A DNA stretch of 64,000 bases from Thiobacillus denitrificans (lineage in GTDB: Bacteria; Pseudomonadota; Gammaproteobacteria; Burkholderiales; Thiobacillaceae): the NCBI GenBank assembly GCA_020723405.1, contig DYIY01000002.1, positions 310,001 through 374,000 on the forward strand, in the 5' to 3' direction. Shown here piece by piece: positions 22,327 through 34,916 of the stretch. Position 1 is the stretch's first letter, and each line of letters begins with the position of its first letter. Both the position numbers and the translations under genes were made by a program. The notes beneath the pieces are model-generated. The model had not been told where the DNA came from, made no database searches, and saw only the letters and a list, made by a program, of their open reading frames with translations.

Positions 22327-23628
22327 ATGACCTCCAAGATCAAACCCATGACCGCCCTGATCGGCGCGCTGGCTCTGGCCCCTCTGGCCATGCTCAGCAC
22401 CGAAACGGCCTGGAGCGAAGTGCCTGGCAAGGGTGATGCCCGCAAGCCGGTGGTGAAGAAAAAGGCCAAGAAACCCCAGACCAGGAAACCCGCTCCCAAG
22501 CCCGTGGTGCAGAACAAGGCAAAACCGGACACAGCAAATGCCCAACCCGTCCTGGCCCTGAAGCCCGCCGAACAGCTTCCCGTCCTGCCTGCACCCGCCC
22601 CCGTGGCGGTGAACCCTTATCTGCCTGGCGCGCCGGTGGCGGCCGTTGCCACCCCCCAGGTCGTCACGCCCAGCGCAGTCCCGCAAGCGGCCGGGCCGGC
22701 AAGCGCAGCGGCTCCCGCCTATCGCAACCCCTATCTGGCTTACCTGTACACCGGTCCGGTCAAGGCCCCGGTGGCCGCACCCACGCCCTGGTCCCTGCCC
22801 AACCCCTGGGGCCAGGCCGCCCAGGCCGCGCCCACGCCCTGGTCCAATCCCTTCCTGGCCATCCGTCCGCCGGTATTCCCCGGCCAGCCCTGGACACCAC
22901 CTCAGGCGCCGCTGTCTGCGCCGGCACCCGTTGCCCCCCCCAGCAGCAATCCCTACCTGAACCCTTACCTGCCCCAGGCTGCCGCTCCGGCTCCCCAGGC
23001 TCAACCGGCTCCCGCCCCGACGCCCTTGCCCTTCCCGGCCCTGGTGGCGCCCAACTGGGTCGCCCCGTTCCCCGCCCTGCCGTCTCCTGCCCCGGCGGGG
23101 GGGCCGGCCAACCGGCCCTGGATCCCGCCGGTCCAGGCAGCAGTCCAGCCCACTCCGGCTGCCCACCTGGCGGCCAGCAGCAATCCCTACCTGGCCTACC
23201 TGCGCGCCCCTGCCCCGGCGGCATCCGCACCGCTGCCTGCGGCAGCACCGGTTCCGGCCACGGCGCCGGAAATCGTGGTGAACGCGCCCGCGCCCAGGAT
23301 GTCCGAGCCGGTGTACCAGCCGGCCCAGTCTGCGGAAGTTGAAACCAGCCGCCCGGCCCGCAACGATCCCTCGCCCTGGGAAAAGCTCAAGTATTCCGTG
23401 ATGGGCGGCATCCCCCCCATAACCGACCAGGCCATACTGCCCAAGATCACCACGGTCTATCCCACCGGTGAGAAACCTCTGAAGGTGCTGACCTTCAAGT
23501 GCCCCACCGAACTGGTGGGCATCACCCCCCCTACCACCGCCCTCCTCCACGATGCGGTGACCTTCGCCTTCGACGGTGTCAACAAGACCAACCTGCTGCC
23601 CTTCAACCTGCAACAGGTCTGCCAGTAA
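22327..23628 (+). CDS. Unknown exported proline/alanine-rich protein with NPYL repeats
   Basis: 433 residues from the ATG at 22327 (MTSKIKPMTALIG); the frame is open 17 codons further up. A signal peptide is likely to about residue 28-31. Then come a lysine-rich stretch (KPVVKKKAKKPQTRKPAPK), and a long Pro/Ala region with the motif NPYL at 96, 134, 208, 212 and 286, plus NPFL at 174, some extended to NPYLAYL. The last 75 residues look folded (WEKLKYSVMGGIPP, TVYPTGEKPLKVLTFKCP, PFNLQQVCQ) with two cysteines (392 and 432) that could form a disulphide. I do not recognise the family. The gene is divergent from hupS and shares its upstream region, but a link to hydrogenase is only a guess. It could be a periplasmic or cell-surface linker protein. 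Confidence 0.8.
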   Translation: MTSKIKPMTALIGALALAPLAMLSTETAWSEVPGKGDARKPVVKKKAKKPQTRKPAPKPVVQNKAKPDTANAQPVLALKPAEQLPVLPAPAPVAVNPYLPGAPVAAVATPQVVTPSAVPQAAGPASAAAPAYRNPYLAYLYTGPVKAPVAAPTPWSLPNPWGQAAQAAPTPWSNPFLAIRPPVFPGQPWTPPQAPLSAPAPVAPPSSNPYLNPYLPQAAAPAPQAQPAPAPTPLPFPALVAPNWVAPFPALPSPAPAGGPANRPWIPPVQAAVQPTPAAHLAASSNPYLAYLRAPAPAASAPLPAAAPVPATAPEIVVNAPAPRMSEPVYQPAQSAEVETSRPARNDPSPWEKLKYSVMGGIPPITDQAILPKITTVYPTGEKPLKVLTFKCPTELVGITPPTTALLHDAVTFAFDGVNKTNLLPFNLQQVCQ

Positions 23629-23692
23629 GCCAGCCCGGGAACCTCCCCGCCCTCCGGGGGCCTGATAAGCTGGTGCCCACCACGCTTGTCCC

Positions 23693-26182
23693 ATGACCCC
23701 TCCCACCCATCCCATCCGCCAGGTCATCGAACTGCCCATTGCCGGCATGACCTGTGCTGCCTGTTCCAGCCGCCTGGAGAAAAACCTGAACCGGCTGGAG
23801 AGGGTGAGCGCCAGCGTGAACCTGGCCACGGAAAAAGCCCGGGTGGAATTCGATCCGGATTCGTCCAGCGCCGCCGCCATCGTGGAGCAGGTGCAGAAAA
23901 CCGGCTTTTCTGTGCCGGTCCAGACCCTGGATCTGGCCATTTCCGGCATGACCTGCGCCGCCTGTTCCAGTCGCCTGGAACGGGTGCTGAACCAGTTGCC
24001 CGGGGTGGAAGCCCGGGTCAACCTGGCTACCGAGAAGGCCCGTCTGCGTTACACCCCGGGTTTGTCGAGCCCCGATGACCTGGTAGCGGCCGTGGCCCGG
24101 GCCGGCTTTGCCGCCGCCCCCATCACCGAGGCCAGCCGGGCCGAGGAGAAGGCCCGCAAGGCGGCCGAATACCAGGGCGAACTGCGCGTCTTCCTGATCT
24201 CCGCCCTGTTCACCCTGCCCCTGCTGGCCCAGATGGTGCCCATGCTGGGGGGCGTCCACCACGTGGAATGGATGCCGGCCTGGCTGCAATGGCTGCTGGC
24301 CACGCCGGTGCAGTTCTGGGCCGGCCGGCGCTTCTACACCGGGGCCTGGAACAGCCTGCGCGGTGGCGGGGCCAACATGGACGTGCTGGTGGCCCTGGGC
24401 ACCAGCGCCGCCTATTTCTTCAGCGTGGCGGTGATCCTGCTGGGCCTGGACAGCCACGTCTATTTCGAAGCCAGCGCCGCCGTGGTGACCCTGGTGCGCC
24501 TGGGCAAGCTCCTGGAAGCCCGGGCCAAATCCCGCACCTCGGCGGCCATCGAACAACTGGTGGGCCTGCAACCCCGTACCGCCTGGGTGGAAAGGGGCGG
24601 CGATGCCGTGGAGGTGGAAGCGGCCCTGCTGAAGATCGGCGACCTGGTGCGGGTACGCGCCGGGGAAAGGGTGCCGGCGGACGGCCAGGTGCTGGACGGC
24701 CGGTCCAGCCTGGACGAAAGCCTGCTCACCGGCGAAAGCCTGCCGGTGGCCAAGGGCCCGGGCCAGACGGTCCACGCCGGCACCCAGAATCTGGACGGCA
24801 CCCTGCGCATCCGGGCCGAAGGCGTGGGGGCCCATACCCAGCTCATGGAGATCGTGCGGCTCACCGAAGCGGCCCAGGGGTCCAAGGCCCCCATCCAGAA
24901 GCTGGCGGACCGGATTTCCGCCGTGTTCGTCCCGGCGGTCATCGCCATCGCCCTGGCCACCCTGGCCGGCTGGTGGTGGAGCAGCGGCGACTTCACCGCC
25001 AGCCTGGTGCCCGCCGTGGCCGTGTTGGTCATCGCCTGCCCCTGCGCCCTGGGCCTGGCCACCCCCACGGCGGTCATGGTGGGCCTGGGCCGGGGGGCAC
25101 AACTGGGTATCCTGGTGCGCTCGGCGGAGGCCCTGGAGCGGGCGGAAAAGCTGGCCGTGCTGGCCCTGGACAAGACTGGCACCCTCACCGAAGGGAAGAT
25201 GGCCCTGGTCCGGCTGGAGCCCGGGCCGGGCATGACGGAAACGGAACTCCTGCACCTGGCGGCGGCATTGGAACAGGGCAGCGACCACCCCATCGCCCGG
25301 GCCATCCTGGCCTCCGCCACGGAACGGGCACTTCGCCTGCCCGTCGTTGAAGATTTCGAGAACCGGCCCGGGGAAGGGGTGACCGGCCGGGTGGATGGGC
25401 GCAGTCTGTGGCTTGGCTTGGACAACGCCCACCCTCTCCCCGACTCTCTCCCCTCAAGGGAAAGGGAGCAGATTCCGCCCCCGGCCTCGCCTGAGCCCCT
25501 TACCGTTGAGGGGGGATGGGTTGGGGAGAGGATGGGAACGGTCCTGCCATCCGCCGTACACGGCGACAAAATCCAAGACAGCACCACGGCCATCCACCTA
25601 CGCGAAAACAATACCCTGCTGGGCAGCCTTTATCTGGCCGACCGCCTGCGCCCCTCCTCCCGCACCGCCCTGGCCCGGCTCAAGACCCTGGGCATCCGGC
25701 CGGTGATGCTCACCGGCGACCAGGAAGGGGTGGCGGCCGCCATTGCCCGGGAGGCGGGCATCACCGAATTCCGCGCCCGGGTGAAACCCCAGGACAAGGC
25801 TGCCACCGTGGCAATCCTCAAGTCCGAAGGCAGCGTGGTAGGCATGGCCGGTGACGGCATCAACGACGCCCCGGCCCTGGCCGCCGCCGACGTGAGCTTC
25901 GGCATGGCCGGCGGCAGCGACATCGCCCTGGAAGCAGCGGACGTGACCCTCATGCGCCCGGACCTGAACGGCGTGGCGGATGGCGTGGAACTGTCCCGGG
26001 CGGTGATGCGGAAGATCCGCCAGAACCTGTTCTTCGCGTTTTTCTACAACGTGCTGGCTTTGCCTTTGGCCGCCCTGGGCTACCTGAACCCGGTCATCGC
26101 CGGCGCGGCCATGGCCCTGTCCTCGGTCTCGGTGGTGAGCAACTCCCTGCTGCTCAAGGGCTGGAAGCCGGGGCGACGCTGA
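23693..26182 (+). CDS. copA: Copper-exporting P1B-type ATPase CopA with in-frame repeat insertion
   Basis: 829 residues. Two heavy-metal-binding domains carry GMTCAAC (C21/C24 and C88/C91). Transport site CPC in IACPCALG (about 447), phosphorylation site DKTGTLTEG (about 493), and GDGINDAP (about 719). The actuator loop shows DESLLTGESLPV. It exports Cu(I) from the cytoplasm. In the nucleotide-binding domain, residues about 580-616 are the translation of a CCCTCTCC-type repeat (25430-25538) and look unrelated to normal CopA. The start lacks a clear ribosome site. No copper regulator gene (cueR) or chaperone is adjacent. Confidence 0.95.
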   Translation: MTPPTHPIRQVIELPIAGMTCAACSSRLEKNLNRLERVSASVNLATEKARVEFDPDSSSAAAIVEQVQKTGFSVPVQTLDLAISGMTCAACSSRLERVLNQLPGVEARVNLATEKARLRYTPGLSSPDDLVAAVARAGFAAAPITEASRAEEKARKAAEYQGELRVFLISALFTLPLLAQMVPMLGGVHHVEWMPAWLQWLLATPVQFWAGRRFYTGAWNSLRGGGANMDVLVALGTSAAYFFSVAVILLGLDSHVYFEASAAVVTLVRLGKLLEARAKSRTSAAIEQLVGLQPRTAWVERGGDAVEVEAALLKIGDLVRVRAGERVPADGQVLDGRSSLDESLLTGESLPVAKGPGQTVHAGTQNLDGTLRIRAEGVGAHTQLMEIVRLTEAAQGSKAPIQKLADRISAVFVPAVIAIALATLAGWWWSSGDFTASLVPAVAVLVIACPCALGLATPTAVMVGLGRGAQLGILVRSAEALERAEKLAVLALDKTGTLTEGKMALVRLEPGPGMTETELLHLAAALEQGSDHPIARAILASATERALRLPVVEDFENRPGEGVTGRVDGRSLWLGLDNAHPLPDSLPSREREQIPPPASPEPLTVEGGWVGERMGTVLPSAVHGDKIQDSTTAIHLRENNTLLGSLYLADRLRPSSRTALARLKTLGIRPVMLTGDQEGVAAAIAREAGITEFRARVKPQDKAATVAILKSEGSVVGMAGDGINDAPALAAADVSFGMAGGSDIALEAADVTLMRPDLNGVADGVELSRAVMRKIRQNLFFAFFYNVLALPLAALGYLNPVIAGAAMALSSVSVVSNSLLLKGWKPGRR
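25430..25538. repeat. CCCTCTCC-type dispersed repeat inside copA
   Basis: Left part CCCTCTCCCCGACTCTCTCC, right part GGTTGGGGAGAGGATGGG, with smaller inverted pairs between. It resembles the common CCCTCTCC/GGAGAGGG intergenic repeats of proteobacteria. It reads through in the copA frame as LPDSLPSREREQ to GGWVGERMG. Confidence 0.85.
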
Positions 26183-26186
26183 CGGC

Positions 26187-26268
26187 CGGTGCGGTTCGCG
26201 ATGCTCACCACACCCTTGTACGCTTCCTCCCTGCGTAGGATGTGGTGAGCGCAGCGAACCGCATCAAG
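26187..26268. repeat. GCGGTTCGC palindromic repeat, copy 1
   Basis: GTGCGGTTCGCGATGCTCAC on the left and GTGAGCGCAGCGAACCGCA on the right form a long hairpin with a CGTAGGATG core, directly after the copA stop. The type is widespread in proteobacterial intergenic DNA. Confidence 0.85.
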
Positions 26269-26304
26269 AGACACAGCCCCGCCTCGACGATCGTTCCGGG
26301 TTTC

Positions 26305-26379
26305 CGGTGCGGTTCGCGATGCTCACCACACCCTACCATTTCCCCCCCGCGTAGGATGGGGCGAGCGCAACGAGCCGCA
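26305..26379. repeat. GCGGTTCGC palindromic repeat, copy 2
   Basis: A second, slightly diverged copy (GATGGGGCGAGCGCAACGAGCCGCA on the right side), 36 bp after copy 1. The two fill the gap between the convergent copA and GIDE-like genes and may act as a shared transcript end. Confidence 0.85.
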
Positions 26380-26390
26380 GCACCCAGCGC

Positions 26391-27293
26391 TCAAATCCCC
26401 CCCTTCAGCATCCAGGTCAGCCCGCCCAGGCAAACCAGCATCAACACAAAGCACAACCTGGCCCCCCAGACATACCACCCCCCCACGCTGTCCGGGTCCC
26501 GGTTGCTGATCAGGTAGGGGCGACGATCCCCCGGGTGGCCCATGAAGTGGCGCACGGCTTCAGCCCGGATGGCCTGGTGGCGGCGGGCCACTTCGCGGCG
26601 TGCCGCCAGCCGGGCCAGTTGCCACTCCTTGTCACTGATCCGGCCGTCCTGGTCCAGATCGAAACGACGATGCAACTCGACCTGATCCTCTTTCCATTCC
26701 GCCAGCAGATTCCCTTCGTCCCCCCGGGCATCCAGGACCCGGTCCTCGGGCCGGTCGCTGCTGAACCGGCCCAGGGCATAGAGGGTATCGCCCTTGAGGA
26801 TCAGCCATTCCGTGTAGCGGACGTTTCCTTCCGTGCGCACCTCCCGGTGCTTGGATTCGATGTGGGCGCCTTCCGGATCCAGGGTGCAACGGCCGCTGCC
26901 GTCGTCCAGATCGAAGGGTTCCGGGCTCTCCTCCCGATGGGTGGTCCGCCATTTATTGTCGGAACGGTGTTCCACCGTGTAGCGGTACCACAGGCAGGGC
27001 AGTTGGGTGTGGGGCGTGGGAATCTGCCGGCCCTGGTGGGGCTGGGCGGTGCCGTGGAGTTCCACGTAGCCTTGGGCGGCGGAAGCCACCCGGGAAGTGG
27101 GCGTGTCGTTGACCGCCCGGGCGATGCCCCACAGATGCAGCCAGCCGATGAGATTGAGCACGGCGGACACGCCCAGCACGATGGTCCAGACGTCCGGATC
27201 CCCCATCTCCAGGGCCCCGTAGCCCAGGAATCCCTGGGCCACGAACAGATAGGCCCCCAGATCGCGCCGCCAGTGCTTCAGCGTGCCGATCAA
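26391..27293 (-). CDS. Membrane protein with GIDE-like domain and an EF-hand motif
   Basis: 300 residues. Two hydrophobic segments near the N-terminus (GAYLFVAQGFLGYGALEMG, then VWTIVLGVSAVLNLIGWLHLW) and one at the C-terminus (GARLCFVLMLVCLGGLTWML). The region between resembles the GIDE domain (LPCLWYRYTVE, GRCTLDPEGAHIE, EWLILKGDTLYALG), which in bacteria is often found beside LemA, as here. At about 212-223 there is a clear EF-hand loop (DLDQDGRISDKE), suggesting calcium binding; this is unusual in my experience. It lies 32 bp downstream of lemA in the same direction, probably one operon. Function unknown. Confidence 0.8.
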   Translation of the reverse strand: MIGTLKHWRRDLGAYLFVAQGFLGYGALEMGDPDVWTIVLGVSAVLNLIGWLHLWGIARAVNDTPTSRVASAAQGYVELHGTAQPHQGRQIPTPHTQLPCLWYRYTVEHRSDNKWRTTHREESPEPFDLDDGSGRCTLDPEGAHIESKHREVRTEGNVRYTEWLILKGDTLYALGRFSSDRPEDRVLDARGDEGNLLAEWKEDQVELHRRFDLDQDGRISDKEWQLARLAARREVARRHQAIRAEAVRHFMGHPGDRRPYLISNRDPDSVGGWYVWGARLCFVLMLVCLGGLTWMLKGGI

Positions 27294-27325
27294 CGATTTC
27301 CCCTAACCCGACGGGAATGACCGAC

Positions 27326-27913
27326 TCAGGAGGCGGCGCTCTCTCCCCGGAACAGGGCCTTCACGTCCACGTCCTTGAGATCGTCGGCGGCAAAGGTCAG
27401 CAGGGCCTTGGGCAGGAAGCCGAACAGGCGGGCCACCACGTTGTCCGGAAACTGCTCGATGCGCACGTTGTGGATGTTGACGCTCTCGTTGTAGAACTCC
27501 CGCCGGTCGGCGATGGCCTCTTCCAGGCCGGTGATGCGCGCCATGAGCTGGTTGAACTGCTCGTTGGCGCGCAGTTCCGGGTAGGCCTCCACCACCGCGA
27601 AGATCTGCCCCAGGCCGGCCCGCAGGGCCCCTTCCGCCAACCCCAGGGCCGGCATGTCCTGGCTCTGGCTGGCGGCCTGGACCCGGCCGCGGGCCTCGGT
27701 GACCTTTTGCAGGGTCTCCTGCTCGAACTGCTTGTACTGGCGGCAGGTTTCCACCAGCTTGGGCAATTCGTCGTGGCGCTGCTTGAGCAGCACGTCGATG
27801 TTGGACCAGGCCTTGGCCACGTTGTGCTTCAGGTTCACCAGGGCGTTGTAGACCACCACGGCGTAGATGAGGACGATGACGACCAGGGCCCAGAAGATGA
27901 TGGCGGTGGACAT
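27326..27913 (-). CDS. lemA: LemA family protein
   Basis: 195 residues. One N-terminal membrane segment (IIFWALVVIVLIYAVVVYN), then the helical LemA domain (VNLKHNVAKAWSNIDVLLKQRHDELPKLV, YPELRANEQFNQLMARI, EEAIADRREFYNESVNIHN, FPDNVVARLFGF). The role of the family is not settled; membrane stress or envelope functions have been proposed. The next gene in the operon is the GIDE-like protein, the usual companion. It lies downstream of gyrA after 85 bp. Confidence 0.93.
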   Translation of the reverse strand: MSTAIIFWALVVIVLIYAVVVYNALVNLKHNVAKAWSNIDVLLKQRHDELPKLVETCRQYKQFEQETLQKVTEARGRVQAASQSQDMPALGLAEGALRAGLGQIFAVVEAYPELRANEQFNQLMARITGLEEAIADRREFYNESVNIHNVRIEQFPDNVVARLFGFLPKALLTFAADDLKDVDVKALFRGESAAS

Positions 27914-27998
27914 AAGGACTCCCCCTTCGCGTTGAACACCTGCGGGCGCCGGGCGCCCTCCCCGCCCGCGCCGCCGACAGCGGCGCGGAGAACACTGC

Positions 27999-30569
<2,571 letters not shown>

Positions 30570-30768
30570 GGGGGGAACGGTCTCCGGGAGCGTTTTTTTG
30601 CGGTTTCTTCAGCGGTTTCAGGCCGCGACTGAATCGGGGGATTTTAGCATGGCCACCCTGCCCGGCCCCCGGGAAAAGTGACTCGCGCCCGGCGAGCCGT
30701 TAGCATCCGGGCCTGCCGCCCCTTCTCCTACTTGCCACCGTCAGCCTTCTGCTTGCCTTGAACCCGCC

Positions 30769-32097
30769 ATGACGCCACAGACTGCCGACCTGCGCATCGA
30801 CGCCGGCTGGATCGTGCCGGTTCGCCCCTCGGGCCGGGTCCTCACCAGCCACAGCCTGCTGGTGCGGGACGGCTGCATCGCCGGCCTGCTTCCCGCTGCC
30901 GAAGCGGACCAGCTTTGGCATGCCGACCGGCACCTGCGCCTGCCCAACCACGCCCTGATGCCCGGGCTGGTGAATCTGCACACCCACGCGGCCATGAACC
31001 TGCTGCGGGGCCACGGCGACGACCTGCCCCTCATGACCTGGCTCAACGAGCACATCTGGCCCGCCGAGGCCCGCCACGTCTCGTCGGCCTTCGTCCGCGA
31101 CGGCACCCGCCTGGCCTGCCTGGAGATGCTCAAGGGCGGGGTGACCTGCTTCAACGACATGTATTTCTACCCGGAGGCCGCCGTGGAAGCGGCAGTGGAA
31201 GCCGGCATCCGCATCGCCGCCGGCCTCATCGTCCTGGACGCCCCCACCGGTTACGGGGCCGACGCCGACGATTACCTGGCCAAGGGCCTGGCGGTCCGGG
31301 ACGCCTGGCGGGACCACGAGCTGGCCCACTTCTGCCTGGCGCCCCACGCGCCCTACACGGTGAGCGACCGGGCCCTGGAAAAGGTGGCCACCTTCGCCGC
31401 CCAACTGGACGTGCCGGTGCACATGCACATCCACGAGACCGAGGACGAGATCCGCCAGGGCCTGGACAACCACGGGATACGGCCCCTGGCCCGGCTCAAG
31501 GGACTGGGCCTGCTGGGCCCGGGCCTGGTGGCGGTCCATGCCGTCCACCTCAAGGAAGAGGAGATCGGCTGGCTGGCCAGCCATGGCTGCCACATGGCCC
31601 ATTGCCCGGCCTCCAACCTCAAGCTGGCCAGCGGCTTCGCCCCAGTGGCCCGGCTCCTGGGCGCCGGGGTGAACGTGGGCCTGGGCACCGATGGCGCCGC
31701 CAGCAACAACCGCCTGGACCTGTTCGCTGAAATGCGCCTGGCCGCCCTGCTGGCCAAGGGCGTGGCCGGCGATCCGGCGGTGCTGCCCGCCCACGCAGCT
31801 TTGGAGATGGCCACCCTGGCCGGGGCCCGGGCCCTGGGCCTGGAGGCGCGGATCGGTTCCCTGGAGCCGGGCAAGCGGGCCGACCTGGTGGCCGTGGACC
31901 TGGAATCGGTGGCCACCCAGCCCTGCTACGACCCCATTTCCCAACTGGTCTATAGCGCCGGACGGGACCAGGTGAGCCACGTCTGGGTCAACGGCACCCC
32001 GGTGCTGGCCGACGGTCGCAGCCTGCTGCTCGATGAAGCGGAAACCCTGGCCCGGGCCCACGCCTGGCGGGTGCGGATCGGGCTTGCAGGCGACTGA
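30769..32097 (+). CDS. mtaD: 5-methylthioadenosine/S-adenosylhomocysteine deaminase
   Basis: 442 residues, TRZ/ATZ amidohydrolase. Metal ligands NLHTHAAMN near 68, HMHIHETEDE, the VHAVHL stretch and the LGTDGAASNN aspartate. The CFNDMYFYP and HAPYTVS segments are typical of MtaD rather than guanine or cytosine deaminase. It deaminates MTA and SAH in methyl-group recycling. Substrate choice cannot be decided by eye among related deaminases. No clear ribosome site precedes the ATG. It is convergent with the rluE gene, with only 3 bp between the stops. Confidence 0.88.
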   Translation: MTPQTADLRIDAGWIVPVRPSGRVLTSHSLLVRDGCIAGLLPAAEADQLWHADRHLRLPNHALMPGLVNLHTHAAMNLLRGHGDDLPLMTWLNEHIWPAEARHVSSAFVRDGTRLACLEMLKGGVTCFNDMYFYPEAAVEAAVEAGIRIAAGLIVLDAPTGYGADADDYLAKGLAVRDAWRDHELAHFCLAPHAPYTVSDRALEKVATFAAQLDVPVHMHIHETEDEIRQGLDNHGIRPLARLKGLGLLGPGLVAVHAVHLKEEEIGWLASHGCHMAHCPASNLKLASGFAPVARLLGAGVNVGLGTDGAASNNRLDLFAEMRLAALLAKGVAGDPAVLPAHAALEMATLAGARALGLEARIGSLEPGKRADLVAVDLESVATQPCYDPISQLVYSAGRDQVSHVWVNGTPVLADGRSLLLDEAETLARAHAWRVRIGLAGD

Positions 32098-32100
32098 AGT

Positions 32101-32658
32101 TCAAGGGCGCGGGGCCGGACCCGCCACCTCCCGCCACTCCCCGGGCAGCATGTCCCCCAGCTCATAGCCGCCCACCGCCGCCCGGACCAGACGCAAGGTG
32201 GGAAACCCGGCCTTGGCGGTCATGCGCCGCACCTGGCGGTTCTTGCCTTCGGTAAGCTGGATTTCAATCCAGGCGGTGGGGATGGCCTTGCGGAAGCGCA
32301 CCGGCGGATCCCGGGGCCACAGCCCGGCGGGTTCGGCCATGACCCGGGCCCGGGCCGGCCGGCTGACGAAGTCGCCCAGATCCATGGGCCGGCGCAGGGG
32401 CGCCAGGGCGGCCTCGTCCGGGGCCCCTTCCACCTGGGCCCAATAGGTCTTGGGCAGCTTGTGGCGGGGGTCCGCCAGCCGATGCTGTAGCGCACCATCG
32501 TCGGTTAGAATGAGCAGGCCTTCGCTATCCGCATCCAGACGGCCGGCCGCGTAAACACCCGGAAAGGGAATGAACTCCTTGAGCCCCGGATGTCCATCCT
32601 CGGACGTGAACTGGCTCAATACGCCATAGGGTTTGTTGAACAGGATGATGCGGGCCAT
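32101..32658 (-). CDS. rluE: 23S rRNA pseudouridine synthase, RluE type
   Basis: 185 residues, RsuA/RluB/E/F family without an N-terminal S4 domain. The catalytic aspartate is in [19 protein letters not shown], and the family ends [22 protein letters not shown]. Short length, start [11 protein letters not shown] and the lack of S4 point to RluE, which modifies U2457 (E. coli numbering). It is divergent from icd, with only 29 bp between the start codons, so the two promoters must overlap the coding regions. Confidence 0.9.
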   Translation of the reverse strand: MARIILFNKPYGVLSQFTSEDGHPGLKEFIPFPGVYAAGRLDADSEGLLILTDDGALQHRLADPRHKLPKTYWAQVEGAPDEAALAPLRRPMDLGDFVSRPARARVMAEPAGLWPRDPPVRFRKAIPTAWIEIQLTEGKNRQVRRMTAKAGFPTLRLVRAAVGGYELGDMLPGEWREVAGPAPRP

Positions 32659-32687
32659 CAGTGGTTTTCCCGAGATCAGGAGTCAAC

Positions 32688-33909
<1,222 letters not shown>

Positions 33910-33929
<20 letters not shown>

Positions 33930-34116
33930 AGCGGTCGGCGTCCCGGGGAGGGTCTTCCACCCCGAGGCGGCGGAGCAGGCTGATCAGTTCGTCGGCAATG
34001 GGACCCAGTTCTTCCTTTTGACGCTGCAAGCCGGCCAGCAGGTGCGCAAGCTCCCCGCCAGGCAAGGAGGCTTCCCGCAACGAATCAACAGGAGGAAAGG
34101 GTTGAGGGGTGTTCAT
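33910..34116 (-). CDS. Small hypothetical protein overlapping the icd 3' end
   Basis: 68 residues. I do not recognise it. Reasons to call it: a strong ribosome site (AGGAGAGG) 4-6 bases before the ATG, and a protein with a plausible amphipathic helix ([31 protein letters not shown]). Its last 20 bases overlap the end of icd on the opposite strand. An inverted repeat (ATATGTC-TTTTT-AGACGTAT region, 34134-34150) lies just upstream and may be a control site. Confidence 0.55.
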
Positions 34117-34199
34117 CTGGCCTCTCCTGAGCCATATGTCTTTTTAGACGTATAGCACAGGGGGCCAGACTTGGCGGGCGGCAATGGCCCCGCTCGCCG

Positions 34200-34221
34200 A
34201 AAAAACCGGATTACACCGGCA
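34200..34221 (-). terminator. Weak candidate terminator of the cold-shock gene
   Basis: On the minus strand GCCGGTGTAATCCGG is followed by six T. The stem is only 4-5 bp, so this is a weak call. Confidence 0.35.
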
Positions 34222-34226
34222 CCGAA

Positions 34227-34430
34227 TTACATCGGCTGGATGTTGGAGGCTTGTTTGCCCTTGGGACCGTCCACCACATCGAAGGTAACCCGCTGGTTTT
34301 CCTTCAGGCTTTTGAAGCCCTTGCTTTGGATGGCGGAAAAGTGGGCGAACACGTCGTCACCGCCCCCATCGGGAGTGATGAAGCCGAAGCCTTTAGAGTC
34401 GTTAAACCATTTAACAGTGCCAGTGGCCAT
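34227..34430 (-). CDS. csp: Cold-shock domain protein (CspA family)
   Basis: 67 residues from [14 protein letters not shown]. Both RNA-binding motifs are present: KGFGFITP (RNP1) and DVFAHFS (RNP2). A ribosome site (AGGAG) lies 8 bases upstream. The protein is a general RNA chaperone for single-stranded RNA. The frame is open a further 63 codons upstream but that part has no start or similarity. It is divergent from clpS, and the 174-bp gap between the two ATGs must hold both promoters and the long leader expected for csp genes. Confidence 0.97.
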   Translation of the reverse strand: MATGTVKWFNDSKGFGFITPDGGGDDVFAHFSAIQSKGFKSLKENQRVTFDVVDGPKGKQASNIQPM

Positions 34431-34604
34431 CGAAACTACTCCTAAACGAATAAAACAATTGACCTGTTCGGCCCGAATACTCCGCCAAGCCAAACGCCGG
34501 CTTTTTACATGCCAAATAACCGTTCCGTCAATCGGCTTGAAAAAAAACTTCACGCCGCCACAATCACACCATCCATGCAACCTTGGTTCCCCCCTTTCCA
34601 TCCC

Positions 34605-34916
34605 ATGGCAGTAAGGCATCAGGACGAATCGGAACTTGCCCCGGCGGGTGTCACGGCGCCTCCGCCGCCGCTATATAAGGTTTTGCTTCTGAATGACGAT
34701 TTCACACCTATGGATTTCGTCATCCAGGTATTGCGCCGTTATTTTCATATGGGGTTGGAACAGGCCACCACGGTCATGCTCAAAGTGCATAATGAGGGCT
34801 CGGGTCTGGCTGGCGTGTTCACCCGCGACGTGGCGGAAACCAAGGTGCAACTGGTGACCGAGCATGCCCGGGAACATCAGCACCCCCTGCAATGCGTGAT
34901 GGAGGAGAACCAATGA
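34605..34916 (+). CDS. clpS: ClpS adaptor of the ClpAP protease
   Basis: 103 residues from the ATG at 34605 ([10 protein letters not shown]), which gives the family's usual length; the frame is open up to 34509. The core contains [20 protein letters not shown] (N-degron binding, with the N-D-D and M residues), VMLKVHNEG and TRDVAETKV. It brings proteins with N-end-rule residues to ClpA. The stop overlaps the clpA ATG (ATGA), so the two are translationally coupled. Confidence 0.97.
   Translation: MAVRHQDESELAPAGVTAPPPPLYKVLLLNDDFTPMDFVIQVLRRYFHMGLEQATTVMLKVHNEGSGLAGVFTRDVAETKVQLVTEHAREHQHPLQCVMEENQ

Noticed and set aside
22207-24021. A 604-codon minus-strand frame opposite the proline-rich gene and copA
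   Set aside because: Gly/Arg-rich low-complexity product from reading Pro/Ala codons backwards; it also runs against the HMA domains of copA.
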